Shown: one piece after another, positions 1-6,668 of the stretch | Layout of the letters: the number at the start of each line of letters is the position of its first letter | Position numbering within the stretch: the stretch's first letter is position 1 | NCBI GenBank assembly: GCA_937967705.1 | Contig: CALCJG010000455.1 | Coordinates: forward strand, 1 to 12,932 | DNA: 12,932 bases | Source: an uncultured Spirochaetia bacterium | Lineage (GTDB): Bacteria > Spirochaetota > UBA4802 > JAGODF01 | Reading direction: 5' to 3' | Translations under genes and position numbers: made by a program | The notes under the pieces: generated by a model | Databases searched by the model: none | Told to the model about the DNA's origin: nothing | Seen by the model: the letters and a program-made list of their open reading frames with translations, nothing else

Positions 1-1
1 C

Positions 2-1156
2 GATCCCGCCGGAGAAAGCTTCAATTACAGCAGCTGGCATTTCAGCGGCGGAGACCGGGTGCTGCACGACAAGGGTCTGTGCAACTACGTTCCGCTGAAC
101 TATCACGAGGGTCCCGCCCTGTTCGATCTGATCGAGAACGATGTCCTGATGGTCCGGGTCGCCCCGATGGACCGGTTCGGCTATTTCAATTTTGGGCCCT
201 CCAACTCCTGCACCAAGAGGGTTGCCGACAGGAGCAGGATCGTGATCGTAGAGGTCAACAGCCATGTTCCCATCTGTCACGGCGGGTACAACGAGGGGAT
301 ACACATCTCTGAGGTGGACTACATCGTCGAGAGCGACAACAAACCCCTCATCAGCCTGCCGGTGCTGGAGCCGTCGGATGTGGACCGTAGAATTGCGGAG
401 AGCATCGTCGAGCAGATCGGCGACGGTTCCTGCCTTCAGCTGGGTATCGGGGGCATGCCCAATGCCGTGGGGATGATCATCGCGCGTTCCGGAATCAAGG
501 ACCTGGGTGTGCATACGGAAATGCTGGTGGATTCCTTCGTTGATATGTACGAGGCGGGATGCATTACCAACCGGAAGAAAAACGCCGACCAGGGAAAGAT
601 CGTCTATACCTTTGCCCTGGGAAGCCAGAGGCTCTACGATTTCCTGGACCGCAATCCCGCCTGCGCCAGCTACCCGGTGGACTACACCAACGATGCTGCC
701 CGCATAGCGCAGAACGACAATTTCATCTCCATCAATAACGCCGTCGATGTAGACCTTTACGGCCAGGTATCCTCGGAGTCCACCGGATTCCGGCAGATAT
801 CCGGAACCGGGGGTCAGCTCGATTTTGTAACGGGGGCCTTCCATTCCCGGGGCGGGAAGTCCTTCATATGCCTGCCTTCGCTGAAGGTCGACAAAAACGG
901 CAACCGGAGTTCCCGGATTCGCCCCTTCCTGGCCTCCGGCAGCATCGTCACCGTGCCGCGGACCATCACCCAGTATGTCGTTACGGAGTACGGCATGGCC
1001 ATGCTCAAGGGCAAATCGACCTGGGAACGGGCCGAAGCGCTGATCAACATCGCCCATCCCGATTTTCGGGAGGAGCTGGTCGAGGAGGCTGCCCGTATGG
1101 GGATCTGGAACCGGTCCGGCAGGATACGCTGCGAAAGCGAGGAGATGAGCGCCTGA
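2..1156 (+). CDS. Acetyl-CoA hydrolase/transferase family CoA-transferase (butyryl-CoA:acetate or 4-hydroxybutyrate type), 5'-truncated
   Basis: The reading frame is open from base 2 and ends at TGA 1154-1156, so the start lies outside the window. The GTG at 59 is internal, since family-like sequence precedes it. About 385 residues are present; family members are usually about 430-450, so roughly 50-70 N-terminal residues are missing. Diagnostic features are YVPLNYHEGP near the visible start, the glycine-rich GIGGMPNAVG (about bases 446-475) and GVHTEM, whose glutamate (codon 518-520) aligns with the catalytic Glu that forms the glutamyl-CoA thioester intermediate. These enzymes move CoA between acyl-CoA and acetate in the cytoplasm, typically in the last step of fermentative butyrate formation or in 4-hydroxybutyrate use. 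The substrate cannot be fixed from sequence alone. A terminator follows directly, so this is the last gene of its transcript. Confidence 0.9.
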   Translation, partial: DPAGESFNYSSWHFSGGDRVLHDKGLCNYVPLNYHEGPALFDLIENDVLMVRVAPMDRFGYFNFGPSNSCTKRVADRSRIVIVEVNSHVPICHGGYNEGIHISEVDYIVESDNKPLISLPVLEPSDVDRRIAESIVEQIGDGSCLQLGIGGMPNAVGMIIARSGIKDLGVHTEMLVDSFVDMYEAGCITNRKKNADQGKIVYTFALGSQRLYDFLDRNPACASYPVDYTNDAARIAQNDNFISINNAVDVDLYGQVSSESTGFRQISGTGGQLDFVTGAFHSRGGKSFICLPSLKVDKNGNRSSRIRPFLASGSIVTVPRTITQYVVTEYGMAMLKGKSTWERAEALINIAHPDFREELVEEAARMGIWNRSGRIRCESEEMSA

Positions 1157-1192
1157 CGAAATGATATGCTCATTAGCAGGGACCTCATAATG

Positions 1193-1223
1193 GCGGGAAG
1201 GATCGATCCTCCCGCTTTTTTTT
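1193..1223 (+). terminator. Intrinsic terminator after the CoA-transferase gene
   Basis: GCGGG (1193-1197) pairs with CCCGC (1211-1215). AGGA/TCCT closes further inside around a TCGA loop, with one bulged A at 1198. A run of eight T residues (1216-1223) follows at once. It lies 36 bp after the stop codon, which is textbook Rho-independent geometry. Confidence 0.9.
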
Positions 1224-1276
1224 CTTTTGGGGCATTCTGAACATCATCACGCTCCCGGTGCCCTCCCTGAAACGGA

Positions 1277-1306
1277 TTGACAGGAATTCCGGCAGCATGA
1301 TATTAA
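1277..1306 (+). promoter_or_regulatory. Putative sigma-70 promoter for the zinc-ribbon membrane protein
   Basis: A perfect TTGACA (1277-1282) stands 18 bp before TATTAA (1301-1306, 4/6 match to TATAAT). Transcription would start near 1313, leaving a leader of about 90 nt before the ATG at 1406. The -10 box is only moderate. Confidence 0.4.
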
Positions 1307-1311
1307 AGGAA

Positions 1312-1344
1312 CTGCCTGCCCCATCCCATGGGTGAGTCAGGCAG
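1312..1344 (+). promoter_or_regulatory. Hairpin at the predicted 5' end of the 1406 transcript
   Basis: CTGCCTG (1312-1318) and CAGGCAG (1338-1344) are perfectly complementary. An inner CCCAT (1320-1324)/ATGGG (1328-1332) pair continues the stem around a 3-nt loop. There is no T-run, so it is not a terminator. Its position just after the predicted promoter suggests a 5'-end mRNA stabiliser or a protein-binding operator. Confidence 0.45.
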
Positions 1345-1405
1345 AAATCATAAGGCAGAGAGACCATACGTTACATATTTTTGATTAGAGAAGGGAGGAA
1401 CCGGA

Positions 1406-1960
1406 ATGAGTGGGGAGAACGTTGTCAAACAGGGGTTGAGTAAAGGGCAGTTGTTCTTCGGTCTTTTTTTTGCGGGGGCCGGCGTGGTTTTTTTGCTCAT
1501 GGCCTTTTTCGGGAATTATACTCTGAGTTTTCACAAGATCCTTTTACCGCAATGGGTCTTTTATATCGTGGCCGTGATTGCCCTGCTCTTCGGGGTATAC
1601 GGAATGCGGCAGGCCATCCGCGCCTGGAAATGTGTTTTTTGCGGATCCGTTTTGAGCTACGGTGAGGCCTATTTTCAGCCGGAGTATGAGGACCGCCTGA
1701 GAAGTATCGTTCATTCGGCAACCCCCGAGGAGCTGAAGGGAGTTCCCCCCTACGGTAAAGGGGACTCCTGGATTTGCCTTACTCTGGACTACTGCGACAA
1801 ATGCGGCCGGGTCGGTATCGTAACGCTTACCCGGGGGAGCAGAGGAGGGGAAAAGGCCAGACTGGATAAACCGGCCATCCTTCCCGCCGGGAAAGCTGCC
1901 CTTTTTGCCCCCTACGTTGTTCCCTCGGCGAGAATCGATCCCCTGGAACTGGACGATTGA
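1406..1960 (+). CDS. Two-TM membrane protein with a cytoplasmic zinc ribbon (unknown function)
   Basis: The ATG at 1406 has a strong Shine-Dalgarno sequence (GGGAGG, 1393-1398), which fixes the start. The 184-residue product has two hydrophobic helices, at about residues 15-36 and 50-70. A soluble C-terminal part follows with two CxxC knuckles, C76/C79 (WKCVFCGS) and C130/C133 (DYCDKCGR). Four cysteines in two CxxC pairs about 50 residues apart suggest one zinc ribbon made of distant halves. With the short inter-helix loop, both termini are probably on the same side, most likely cytoplasmic. I do not recognise a family. It may share a transcript with the gene pair beginning 102 bp downstream, but that gap is long enough for a separate promoter (a possible -10, TATAAC, lies at 2041-2046 without a clear -35). 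Confidence 0.8.
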   Translation: MSGENVVKQGLSKGQLFFGLFFAGAGVVFLLMAFFGNYTLSFHKILLPQWVFYIVAVIALLFGVYGMRQAIRAWKCVFCGSVLSYGEAYFQPEYEDRLRSIVHSATPEELKGVPPYGKGDSWICLTLDYCDKCGRVGIVTLTRGSRGGEKARLDKPAILPAGKAALFAPYVVPSARIDPLELDD

Positions 1961-2062
1961 CGGTACCCCATGAAGGAGTGTATCTGTCCTCCCTTCGACA
2001 GGATGTGAAAAGTGGAAAGGTCGGGTAAAAATGGGTACTATATAACAGGGGGATGAAAGGAT

Positions 2063-2323
2063 ATGGAACTGGGAAAGTTTAAGGAAAAGACAGGGGTAAA
2101 CCCTGAGGAGTTTTTGTCGCGGCTGACGGCACTCAAAGAGAAGATTGATCGTCACAAGGTGGAAAACGAAAGCGCTTTGCTCTCCATAGAGCTGACGGTG
2201 GTGCTGGTCTACCTTCTGGATGGGATCGCCAAGGCCTCCGATCTTCCTGATGATATCGTCCGGGCCGCGGTCATGCTGGAATCGATCATTGAAGAGATCG
2301 AGGCCGTCGAGAAGGAGGAATGA
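2063..2323 (+). CDS. Small acidic protein of unknown function, coupled to the downstream gene
   Basis: The ORF encodes 86 residues from an ATG at 2063 with a purine-rich stretch (GGGGGATGAAAGGA) just upstream acting as ribosome binding site. The product is charged, looks all-helical, and has a hydrophobic central helix (about residues 42-57, SIELTVVLVYLLDGIA). The acidic C-terminus ends in EEIEAVEKEE. The central segment is more likely a buried amphipathic helix than a membrane span. Its TGA (2321-2323) overlaps the ATG of the next gene (2320-2322), so the two are translationally coupled and their products may act together. I do not recognise a family. Confidence 0.75.
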   Translation: MELGKFKEKTGVNPEEFLSRLTALKEKIDRHKVENESALLSIELTVVLVYLLDGIAKASDLPDDIVRAAVMLESIIEEIEAVEKEE

Positions 2324-3798
2324 CCCGGCCTTCCATGCTCTATTATTTTTCTTCCTGCATAATAAAGGACCTTCTGCTTCCGGGAATCGACAAAGTGCTG
2401 AGGGAACTCGACCCCAGGGGGAGCGGAGCCCTCTCCCCGGTTATGGAGATGGATCCTGCCGTAAAGGGAACGGCTCTCCTCTCCCTGCAGTTGAGTGAAG
2501 GCGAAAGGCGCTACCGCATCCGTATAATCCAGCAGGGATTTTCTGAAAGGGAGATTTCCCGCCTGGTAGAACAGGTGCTGTCCATGCCTGAGGTCGTGGC
2601 CCGATCCCTGAGCCTGCTTTTCCGGAGGCGCTTTCTCTACCGCGTGCAACCGGCAGGGGAGGAAATCGGAGCATCGGAGGAAGGGGATACTCTGCAAATA
2701 GACATTGCCGTCCGGCGTCCGGGAGCGGATGCCTCCCTGACGGTGCAGTTCCCCCGGGATTTGATACACTACTTTTCCCCTGCTGCCTCCGGCGGTGAGC
2801 GTACGGAAAACCCTGAGGAAGCAGTTATTTCCTTTTTCCAGGACCCCTTCAATCTCTTTCCCCGGCTTAGGGATCTCCTCGAGGTCCTTCCGGATTCGGA
2901 ACTCCAGAAAATTTTCTCCCTGCTCCAGAGGGGACACGATCTTACCCCCTACCAGATCGGCCTTATGGTGACCGCGTTTCCCGACTCCGCTCTGAAAATC
3001 AAGCGCAATCTCTCTTCCAACAGTCTGCGTGACGCCGTGGAGATGATGCGGCTCATGCGTTCAGAGATGCGCATAACGGAACGTGACCTGGCCGGCGGTG
3101 TCTACTCCTTGGAGGAAGCTGTCTTCTTTCTTCTGCGGGACCATGAGGGAGCGGACTACTCCCAATTCCTCAGGGAGTCCGGCAGGGCTCTCCGGGAGGT
3201 GTATGTACGGGAGCGGGTCGCCTCTAAGCCCTTTCCCAGATGGATTGAGGAGATGGAGGAGGGTAAGCTCCTCTACCCAGCGCTCTCGGTCAGCGATGAG
3301 CGGGACATAACAGCGGCGGTGTCGGACGATCCGGACTGGTACCTGGAGCGGTTCAGGAGCCACCTCTCAGCCCGGCGTCTGGAGGACATCCGGAGGGAGG
3401 CGGCAGCCGGGGAGATATCCTCCTCCCGACGCATGGAGGCCCGCTCAAGCATAGTGGAGCATTACATCGGGGTGAAGATTTCCCGGATGAGTCTGGGCGG
3501 GGAGAGTTTCGAATTCCTGCTGCGCCGCATGACCGGGCAACGCTGTTTCAGTCTCCTGCTCCTGTCCGCCGGATGGTTTGCCCTCTCCACGGCGATGAAG
3601 GGGATGAAGCTCGTCAGGATCAAGCCGCTGCTCTCGGAAATTCCCCGGGCTCCCAGCTGCCTCATCGAGGACGTGCTGAACGGGACGGTCAATCCCGGCA
3701 TTCTGCACGATGAGATCCAGATTCAAAAAGCCCGGACCCTCTGTGTCAGGGCCATCCTTACTCTCTGGGAAGAGGGAAAAATCGGACTCGTGGAATGA
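2320..3798 (+). CDS. Unknown 492-residue protein with faint FliG-like helical repeats
   Basis: The start ATG (2320) sits in an ATGA overlap and has its own Shine-Dalgarno sequence, GGAGG, at 2313-2317. No signal peptide or convincing membrane span is visible. The C-terminal part (about 405-425) is hydrophobic but looks like a soluble core helix. Two segments recall the FliG middle-domain pattern (LxD.D.q.iL..., then n.S.R..e.l.ed.e, then eeA...I): residues about 183-275, with LRDLLEVLPDSELQKIF and NLSSNSLRDAVEMM, and residues about 322-385, with HLSARRLEDIRRE followed by RRMEARSSIVEHY. This is a hand-made resemblance to the flagellar rotor-switch protein, not a demonstrated homology. FliG is usually about 330-350 residues, so this would be a divergent relative. 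The first 170 residues match nothing I know. It probably works with the small coupled protein upstream. Confidence 0.75.
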   Translation: MTRPSMLYYFSSCIIKDLLLPGIDKVLRELDPRGSGALSPVMEMDPAVKGTALLSLQLSEGERRYRIRIIQQGFSEREISRLVEQVLSMPEVVARSLSLLFRRRFLYRVQPAGEEIGASEEGDTLQIDIAVRRPGADASLTVQFPRDLIHYFSPAASGGERTENPEEAVISFFQDPFNLFPRLRDLLEVLPDSELQKIFSLLQRGHDLTPYQIGLMVTAFPDSALKIKRNLSSNSLRDAVEMMRLMRSEMRITERDLAGGVYSLEEAVFFLLRDHEGADYSQFLRESGRALREVYVRERVASKPFPRWIEEMEEGKLLYPALSVSDERDITAAVSDDPDWYLERFRSHLSARRLEDIRREAAAGEISSSRRMEARSSIVEHYIGVKISRMSLGGESFEFLLRRMTGQRCFSLLLLSAGWFALSTAMKGMKLVRIKPLLSEIPRAPSCLIEDVLNGTVNPGILHDEIQIQKARTLCVRAILTLWEEGKIGLVE

Positions 3799-3946
3799 GC
3801 AATTTCATTACATCACTCTTAAGCTTGTCCACTGGTCTTCGGTCCGAAATGATGCGTTGTACCTCATTCCGGCGCGAGACAGCCTTTACGGATGCGTGTC
3901 AAAGCCTGGATGCCGGAACCGGGAAGGGGCTGTACGGGCAATCGAT

Positions 3947-4927
3947 TTAGAGATTCCGGTAGAATTCCCCGGGCTGAAGCTCCCGGGAGACCATACCCTT
4001 CTCGAGGACCAGGAATTGGCGTATCTGAAGGCAGAGATGACATTTGGAGGCGTATTCCTCATCGGCTCTGAATCCGTACTCTTCTGAGGCAATCTTCAAC
4101 AGCCCTCCCATGCCCTCCCTGTAAAGAGTGTTGATGATCGGGTACTCTTTCTCGCTCAGGGGGCGTCCCAGATCTGAGGCGCGTATCGCCAGGCCGCTGC
4201 AAAGGCCCGGGATGTAATTGCCGAAGGGATCGAAATGGAAGTGGGTGGTGTCCGCCAGCTCGGAACAGCCGTAGGGGGTGTTGACGATTCGTTCAAGGCT
4301 CAGGGAGGGGTGATGTCGGCCGAGGGAAAGGGCCCTTCCGCCGGGATGAATCCAATACCGCTGGGGGATGCGGTCCGGATAATCCTGGCCGAAATGGGTG
4401 CCGTATTCCTCCAGGGAATGGGGCCTGCCGTCCTCCAGGGCATCGAGGTCGGCATAGAAGCCCTGCACCCAGGGATATACCGAGAGGCCGGCTTTACGGC
4501 AGGCGCTTATCACCCCCTTGACGTGCCGGAAGGGGATGAACTCGTTATGATAGGGGCTTATGGATACCAGCAGCATGTCCAGGCCGTAGGCCTTCAGGGA
4601 GTGGAGAATCTCGACCGCGCTCTCCTCGCCACGGAACCAGGAGGAGTTGGTCTCGATATATTCCACGGCGACCTGCTCCGCCGCGGCTACGCGCATCACC
4701 GCCTCCAGGGCGGCGATGTCCGTAAAGGGTTCTCCCCCGCCTATATGCAGGGAGGAACATCCCAGGGACTTCATGATACGCAGATTTTCCGCTGCGGTTT
4801 TCGGGTCCATGTAATGACGGGACCAGCGGGGGGAGCAGGCGTAAAGACAATGTCGGCAGCGGGAGGTGCACCGGTAGGTGGTGATGAGTCCGCCAGACTG
4901 CAGACGGCTGATGTTCAGATTCTTCAT
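3947..4927 (-). CDS. Orphan radical SAM protein with C-terminal cysteine cluster (SPASM-like)
   Basis: The 326-residue product starts at ATG 4927, with GAGGAGGA a few bases upstream. The canonical radical SAM motif CxxxCxxC is C20/C24/C27 and binds the [4Fe-4S] cluster that cleaves S-adenosylmethionine. GGGEP at 63-67 is the SAM-binding loop. A second cysteine group (C221, C243, then C296/C299 as CHLC) recalls the auxiliary-cluster region of SPASM/Twitch enzymes, including a SPASM-like HFDPFGNYIPGLC. Auxiliary clusters are common in enzymes that modify peptides or proteins, but no precursor peptide gene or maturation partner lies next to it. The substrate is unknown. It is divergent from the CULT-domain gene, with 149 bp between the two starts. 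Confidence 0.88.
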   Translation of the reverse strand: MKNLNISRLQSGGLITTYRCTSRCRHCLYACSPRWSRHYMDPKTAAENLRIMKSLGCSSLHIGGGEPFTDIAALEAVMRVAAAEQVAVEYIETNSSWFRGEESAVEILHSLKAYGLDMLLVSISPYHNEFIPFRHVKGVISACRKAGLSVYPWVQGFYADLDALEDGRPHSLEEYGTHFGQDYPDRIPQRYWIHPGGRALSLGRHHPSLSLERIVNTPYGCSELADTTHFHFDPFGNYIPGLCSGLAIRASDLGRPLSEKEYPIINTLYREGMGGLLKIASEEYGFRADEEYASKCHLCLQIRQFLVLEKGMVSRELQPGEFYRNL

Positions 4928-4954
4928 GGACTTCCTCCTCGCTCCTGACCCTCA

Positions 4955-4982
4955 ATAATAAAGCCTTGATTCAGCGGGTAAA
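4955..4982 (-). promoter_or_regulatory. Putative promoter for the radical SAM gene
   Basis: On the minus strand TTTACC (4982-4977, 4/6) lies 16 bp from TATTAT (4960-4955, 5/6). Transcription would begin near 4948, leaving a short leader that carries the GAGGAGGA ribosome binding site. Confidence 0.4.
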
Positions 4983-5041
4983 CCAATTTTTCCCGCGGCG
5001 GCAGGAAAATCTTTCCTTAATCCCCAGCCGGTAAAGGGGGG

Positions 5042-5070
5042 TTGACAGGAAGGGGAAATCCGCGTAGATT
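5042..5070 (+). promoter_or_regulatory. Sigma-70-type promoter giving a leaderless CULT-domain mRNA
   Basis: A perfect TTGACA (5042-5047), 17-bp spacer and TAGATT (5065-5070, 4/6) stand just before the gene. Only six bases separate the -10 box from the ATG at 5077, so the predicted +1 is the A of the start codon. No Shine-Dalgarno sequence lies between, which supports a leaderless transcript. Confidence 0.65.
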
Positions 5071-5076
5071 CAAGTC

Positions 5077-5514
5077 ATGAGGGAAGAAGGGGGAACATGG
5101 GCCGAAGAAACCCCGGTTTTCCGCCTGAAGAAAACCGATGCCTGGATTGCTACGGAGGTTCCGGAGAAGGATGAGGAGGCGGAGGACAGGGCGCCGGGGA
5201 GGAATCTTCTCTGCCGCGTCTGTCTCAGCATCATAACCTCTGAGGAGGAGGGAATCTCCATGTCCGGGAGCCACCGACACGTTTTTGTCAATCCCTCGGG
5301 GGTGGTTTATGCCGTAGGCTGTTTCCGTTCGGCGCCGGGATGCTTGCGCACCGGCACCCCCACCCTGGAGTACACCTGGTTCGCGGGGTATCTCTGGAGT
5401 TACGCCCTCTGTGCCCGATGCGGCCTGCACCTTGGATGGTATTACGAATCCGGGGGAGGGGGATTTTTCGGCCTCATAACGGATCATTTGATCCGGGAGG
5501 AAAAGCGGGATTGA
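5077..5514 (+). CDS. Bacterial cereblon-like CULT-domain protein
   Basis: The 145-residue product is essentially one CULT domain (about residues 44-140), the zinc-bound fold that forms the thalidomide-binding part of human cereblon. Zinc ligands are C46/C49 (CRVC) and C112/C115 (CARC). The tri-Trp ligand cage is W101 (TWF), W107 (YLW) and W121 (GWYY). Spacings of 6 and 14 between the tryptophans equal those of human W380/W386/W400, and the second CxxC lies 5 residues after the second Trp in both. N72-P73 matches human N351-P352 at the same distance from the first Trp, and E98 matches E377. Human H378 is Y99 here and F402 is Y123. The start is fixed by an in-frame TAG at 5065 and the need to include C46; the ATG at 5260 would remove a zinc knuckle. 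No ribosome binding site or signal peptide is visible. Its physiological ligand is unknown; cereblon binds cyclic imides such as those at damaged protein C-termini. Confidence 0.92.
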   Translation: MREEGGTWAEETPVFRLKKTDAWIATEVPEKDEEAEDRAPGRNLLCRVCLSIITSEEEGISMSGSHRHVFVNPSGVVYAVGCFRSAPGCLRTGTPTLEYTWFAGYLWSYALCARCGLHLGWYYESGGGGFFGLITDHLIREEKRD

Positions 5515-5577
5515 ATACCCTTTAGAGCATCGGTCGGGTCCGTTCCCGGGCGGAAGGCAGGGTAACCCCTGAAGGAA

Positions 5578-5904
5578 TCAGCTGAGTATCTTGATGTTGT
5601 AGTTGATCGTTTCGTCCCGTATCTCCAGTCTGATGTTCCGCATGAAAAGCTGTTCCAGCTCGTATTCCAGACGGGAGACCCATTTTTCGAAGGACTTCTC
5701 GGAAAAATATTTTCGGGCCAGGATGATCTCCAGCTCGTTTTTGTGCAGCACCAGTTTGTACGTCAGGAGGCTTTCGTTGGGAAGGGTCAGATTGACGTCA
5801 AAATAGTCCACCTTGTCATGGATGGCGCTCACCTCAGGCTTCTGGGCCGTTTCGAAGAGCATGGAGATGATGTCGATGACTTTCATATAATCAATAAAGG
5901 CCAT
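5578..5904 (-). CDS. Small unknown protein downstream of the thioesterase
   Basis: The ORF encodes 108 residues from ATG 5904, with AGGAAAGGGGG about 11 bases upstream as ribosome binding site. The sequence alternates short strands and helices (DYFDVNLTLPNESLLTYKLVLHKNELEIILARKYF) with a charged C-terminal helix, suggesting a compact soluble alpha/beta protein. There is no signal peptide and there are no cysteines. It follows the thioesterase stop codon by 51 bp on the same strand, with no obvious terminator between, so the two may be co-transcribed. I do not recognise a family and infer no function. Confidence 0.72.
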   Translation of the reverse strand: MAFIDYMKVIDIISMLFETAQKPEVSAIHDKVDYFDVNLTLPNESLLTYKLVLHKNELEIILARKYFSEKSFEKWVSRLEYELEQLFMRNIRLEIRDETINYNIKILS

Positions 5905-5955
5905 GGCAGCGTATACCCCCTTTCCTGTTTATTTCCTACGGCTATCGCAGACCAG

Positions 5956-6360
5956 TCAGTCCCCGTTTTTATCCATTACGTGTTTCTCAGGGATTACACA
6001 GGTGAACTCCCCTGAGAAGACTTTCTCCCCCTCCCGGAAGACCTCCACCAGAACGGTCCGCTTCTTTCCGCCGGATGAAGTGATCTTGCCCGCTGCAGTA
6101 AGACGTTCGCCGGCAAGTACGGGTTTTAAAAACCTGACATCGGCCCCCGCCAGAACCACGTTCGGATGGTTGACCGCCAGCATGGCCGTGTAATCTGCCA
6201 TGCCGAAGAGGAAACCGCCGTGAATCAGCCCGGTCTCGTCGGTGCGCATGGTCTCCGTCGGTTCCAGTGTTACCAAGGCGTATCCTTCCCCCGTTTCCAG
6301 GGGGGTCCCGCAAAGCTCCCTGCTGATAAGGCCGTGAGTGTTGATCCTCGGGCTGTTCAT
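5956..6360 (-). CDS. PaaI/4HBT-family hotdog-fold thioesterase
   Basis: The 134-residue product is the usual length for a single hotdog domain. The start ATG at 6360 has GAGGAG nine bases upstream. The signature GLIHGGFLFGMADYTAMLAVN (about 44-64) contains the HGG motif at the start of the central helix and D56 in it; this asparagine/aspartate-containing helix carries the catalytic acid in PaaI-type enzymes. ADVRFLKPV further on is the typical strand after it. The family hydrolyses acyl-CoA thioesters in the cytoplasm as dimers or tetramers. The substrate is not predictable here. A good minus-strand promoter (6420-6449) lies upstream, and the small gene at 5578-5904 may be its second cistron. 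Confidence 0.9.
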   Translation of the reverse strand: MNSPRINTHGLISRELCGTPLETGEGYALVTLEPTETMRTDETGLIHGGFLFGMADYTAMLAVNHPNVVLAGADVRFLKPVLAGERLTAAGKITSSGGKKRTVLVEVFREGEKVFSGEFTCVIPEKHVMDKNGD

Positions 6361-6419
6361 TTGGGATGTCTCCTCTTCAGGGTTTCGGCTGCGCGCCCTG
6401 AGGCTTACCGACGGGGGCT

Positions 6420-6449
6420 ATCATACTCAAAGGCTCCGAGAATGTCAAG
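6420..6449 (-). promoter_or_regulatory. Sigma-70 promoter for the thioesterase gene
   Basis: On the minus strand a perfect TTGACA (6449-6444) is followed after 18 bp by TATGAT (6425-6420, 5/6). The predicted transcript starts near 6413 and has a leader of about 50 nt with a Shine-Dalgarno sequence. Confidence 0.65.
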
Positions 6450-6469
6450 AAAGGCGCCGCTCAATTCCC

Positions 6470-6498
6470 TTGACTTCCTTCATTTTATATGTTTTAAT
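6470..6498 (+). promoter_or_regulatory. Sigma-70 promoter for the nucleotidyltransferase-like gene
   Basis: TTGACT (6470-6475, 5/6), a 17-bp spacer and TTTAAT (6493-6498, 5/6) lie in an AT-rich stretch. A perfect TATAAT also sits at 6501-6506 and could be an alternative -10 box. The leader to the ATG at 6669 would be about 160 nt. It holds a 10-bp palindrome TTGAATTCAA (6556-6565) but nothing recognisable as a riboswitch. The divergent region 6361-6668 contains no gene that I can support. Confidence 0.55.
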
Positions 6499-6668
6499 GA
6501 TATAATTCCATTGATATCCGCTTTTATTAATTATAAAATCGAGGCCCCGGATTTGTTGAATTCAATTCGGATTGCTGGTTGACAAATAGCCGGGGTTTGA
6601 GAAATTTTTATCTGACGCAACATCTTTTTTACGGATCGCATCCAATAATCTGTTTTTTGAGAGATCGT

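Noticed and set aside
1970..2008. 12-codon ORF with two cysteines between the zinc-ribbon and small acidic genes
   Set aside because: No ribosome binding site or leader-peptide hallmark such as an attenuator after it.
2209..2937. 242-residue minus-strand ORF
   Set aside because: It overlaps the coupled gene pair on the other strand and has no recognisable motif or ribosome binding site.
3799..3946. Possible bidirectional terminator between the FliG-like and radical SAM genes
   Set aside because: Only very short inverted repeats (TTCGG/CCGAA) and no T-run on either strand; I see nothing supportable in this gap.
4235..4948. 237-residue plus-strand ORF
   Set aside because: It is the antisense of the radical SAM gene, whose CxxxCxxC motif and ribosome binding site are convincing.
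6579..6607. TTGACA at 6579-6584 as a promoter
   Set aside because: No acceptable -10 box at 15-19 bp; the 6470-6498 promoter is much better.
6579..6668. TTG start extending the nucleotidyltransferase-like protein by 30 residues
   Set aside because: There is no ribosome binding site, and the added residues look unlike the hydrophilic tail that starts at ATG 6669.
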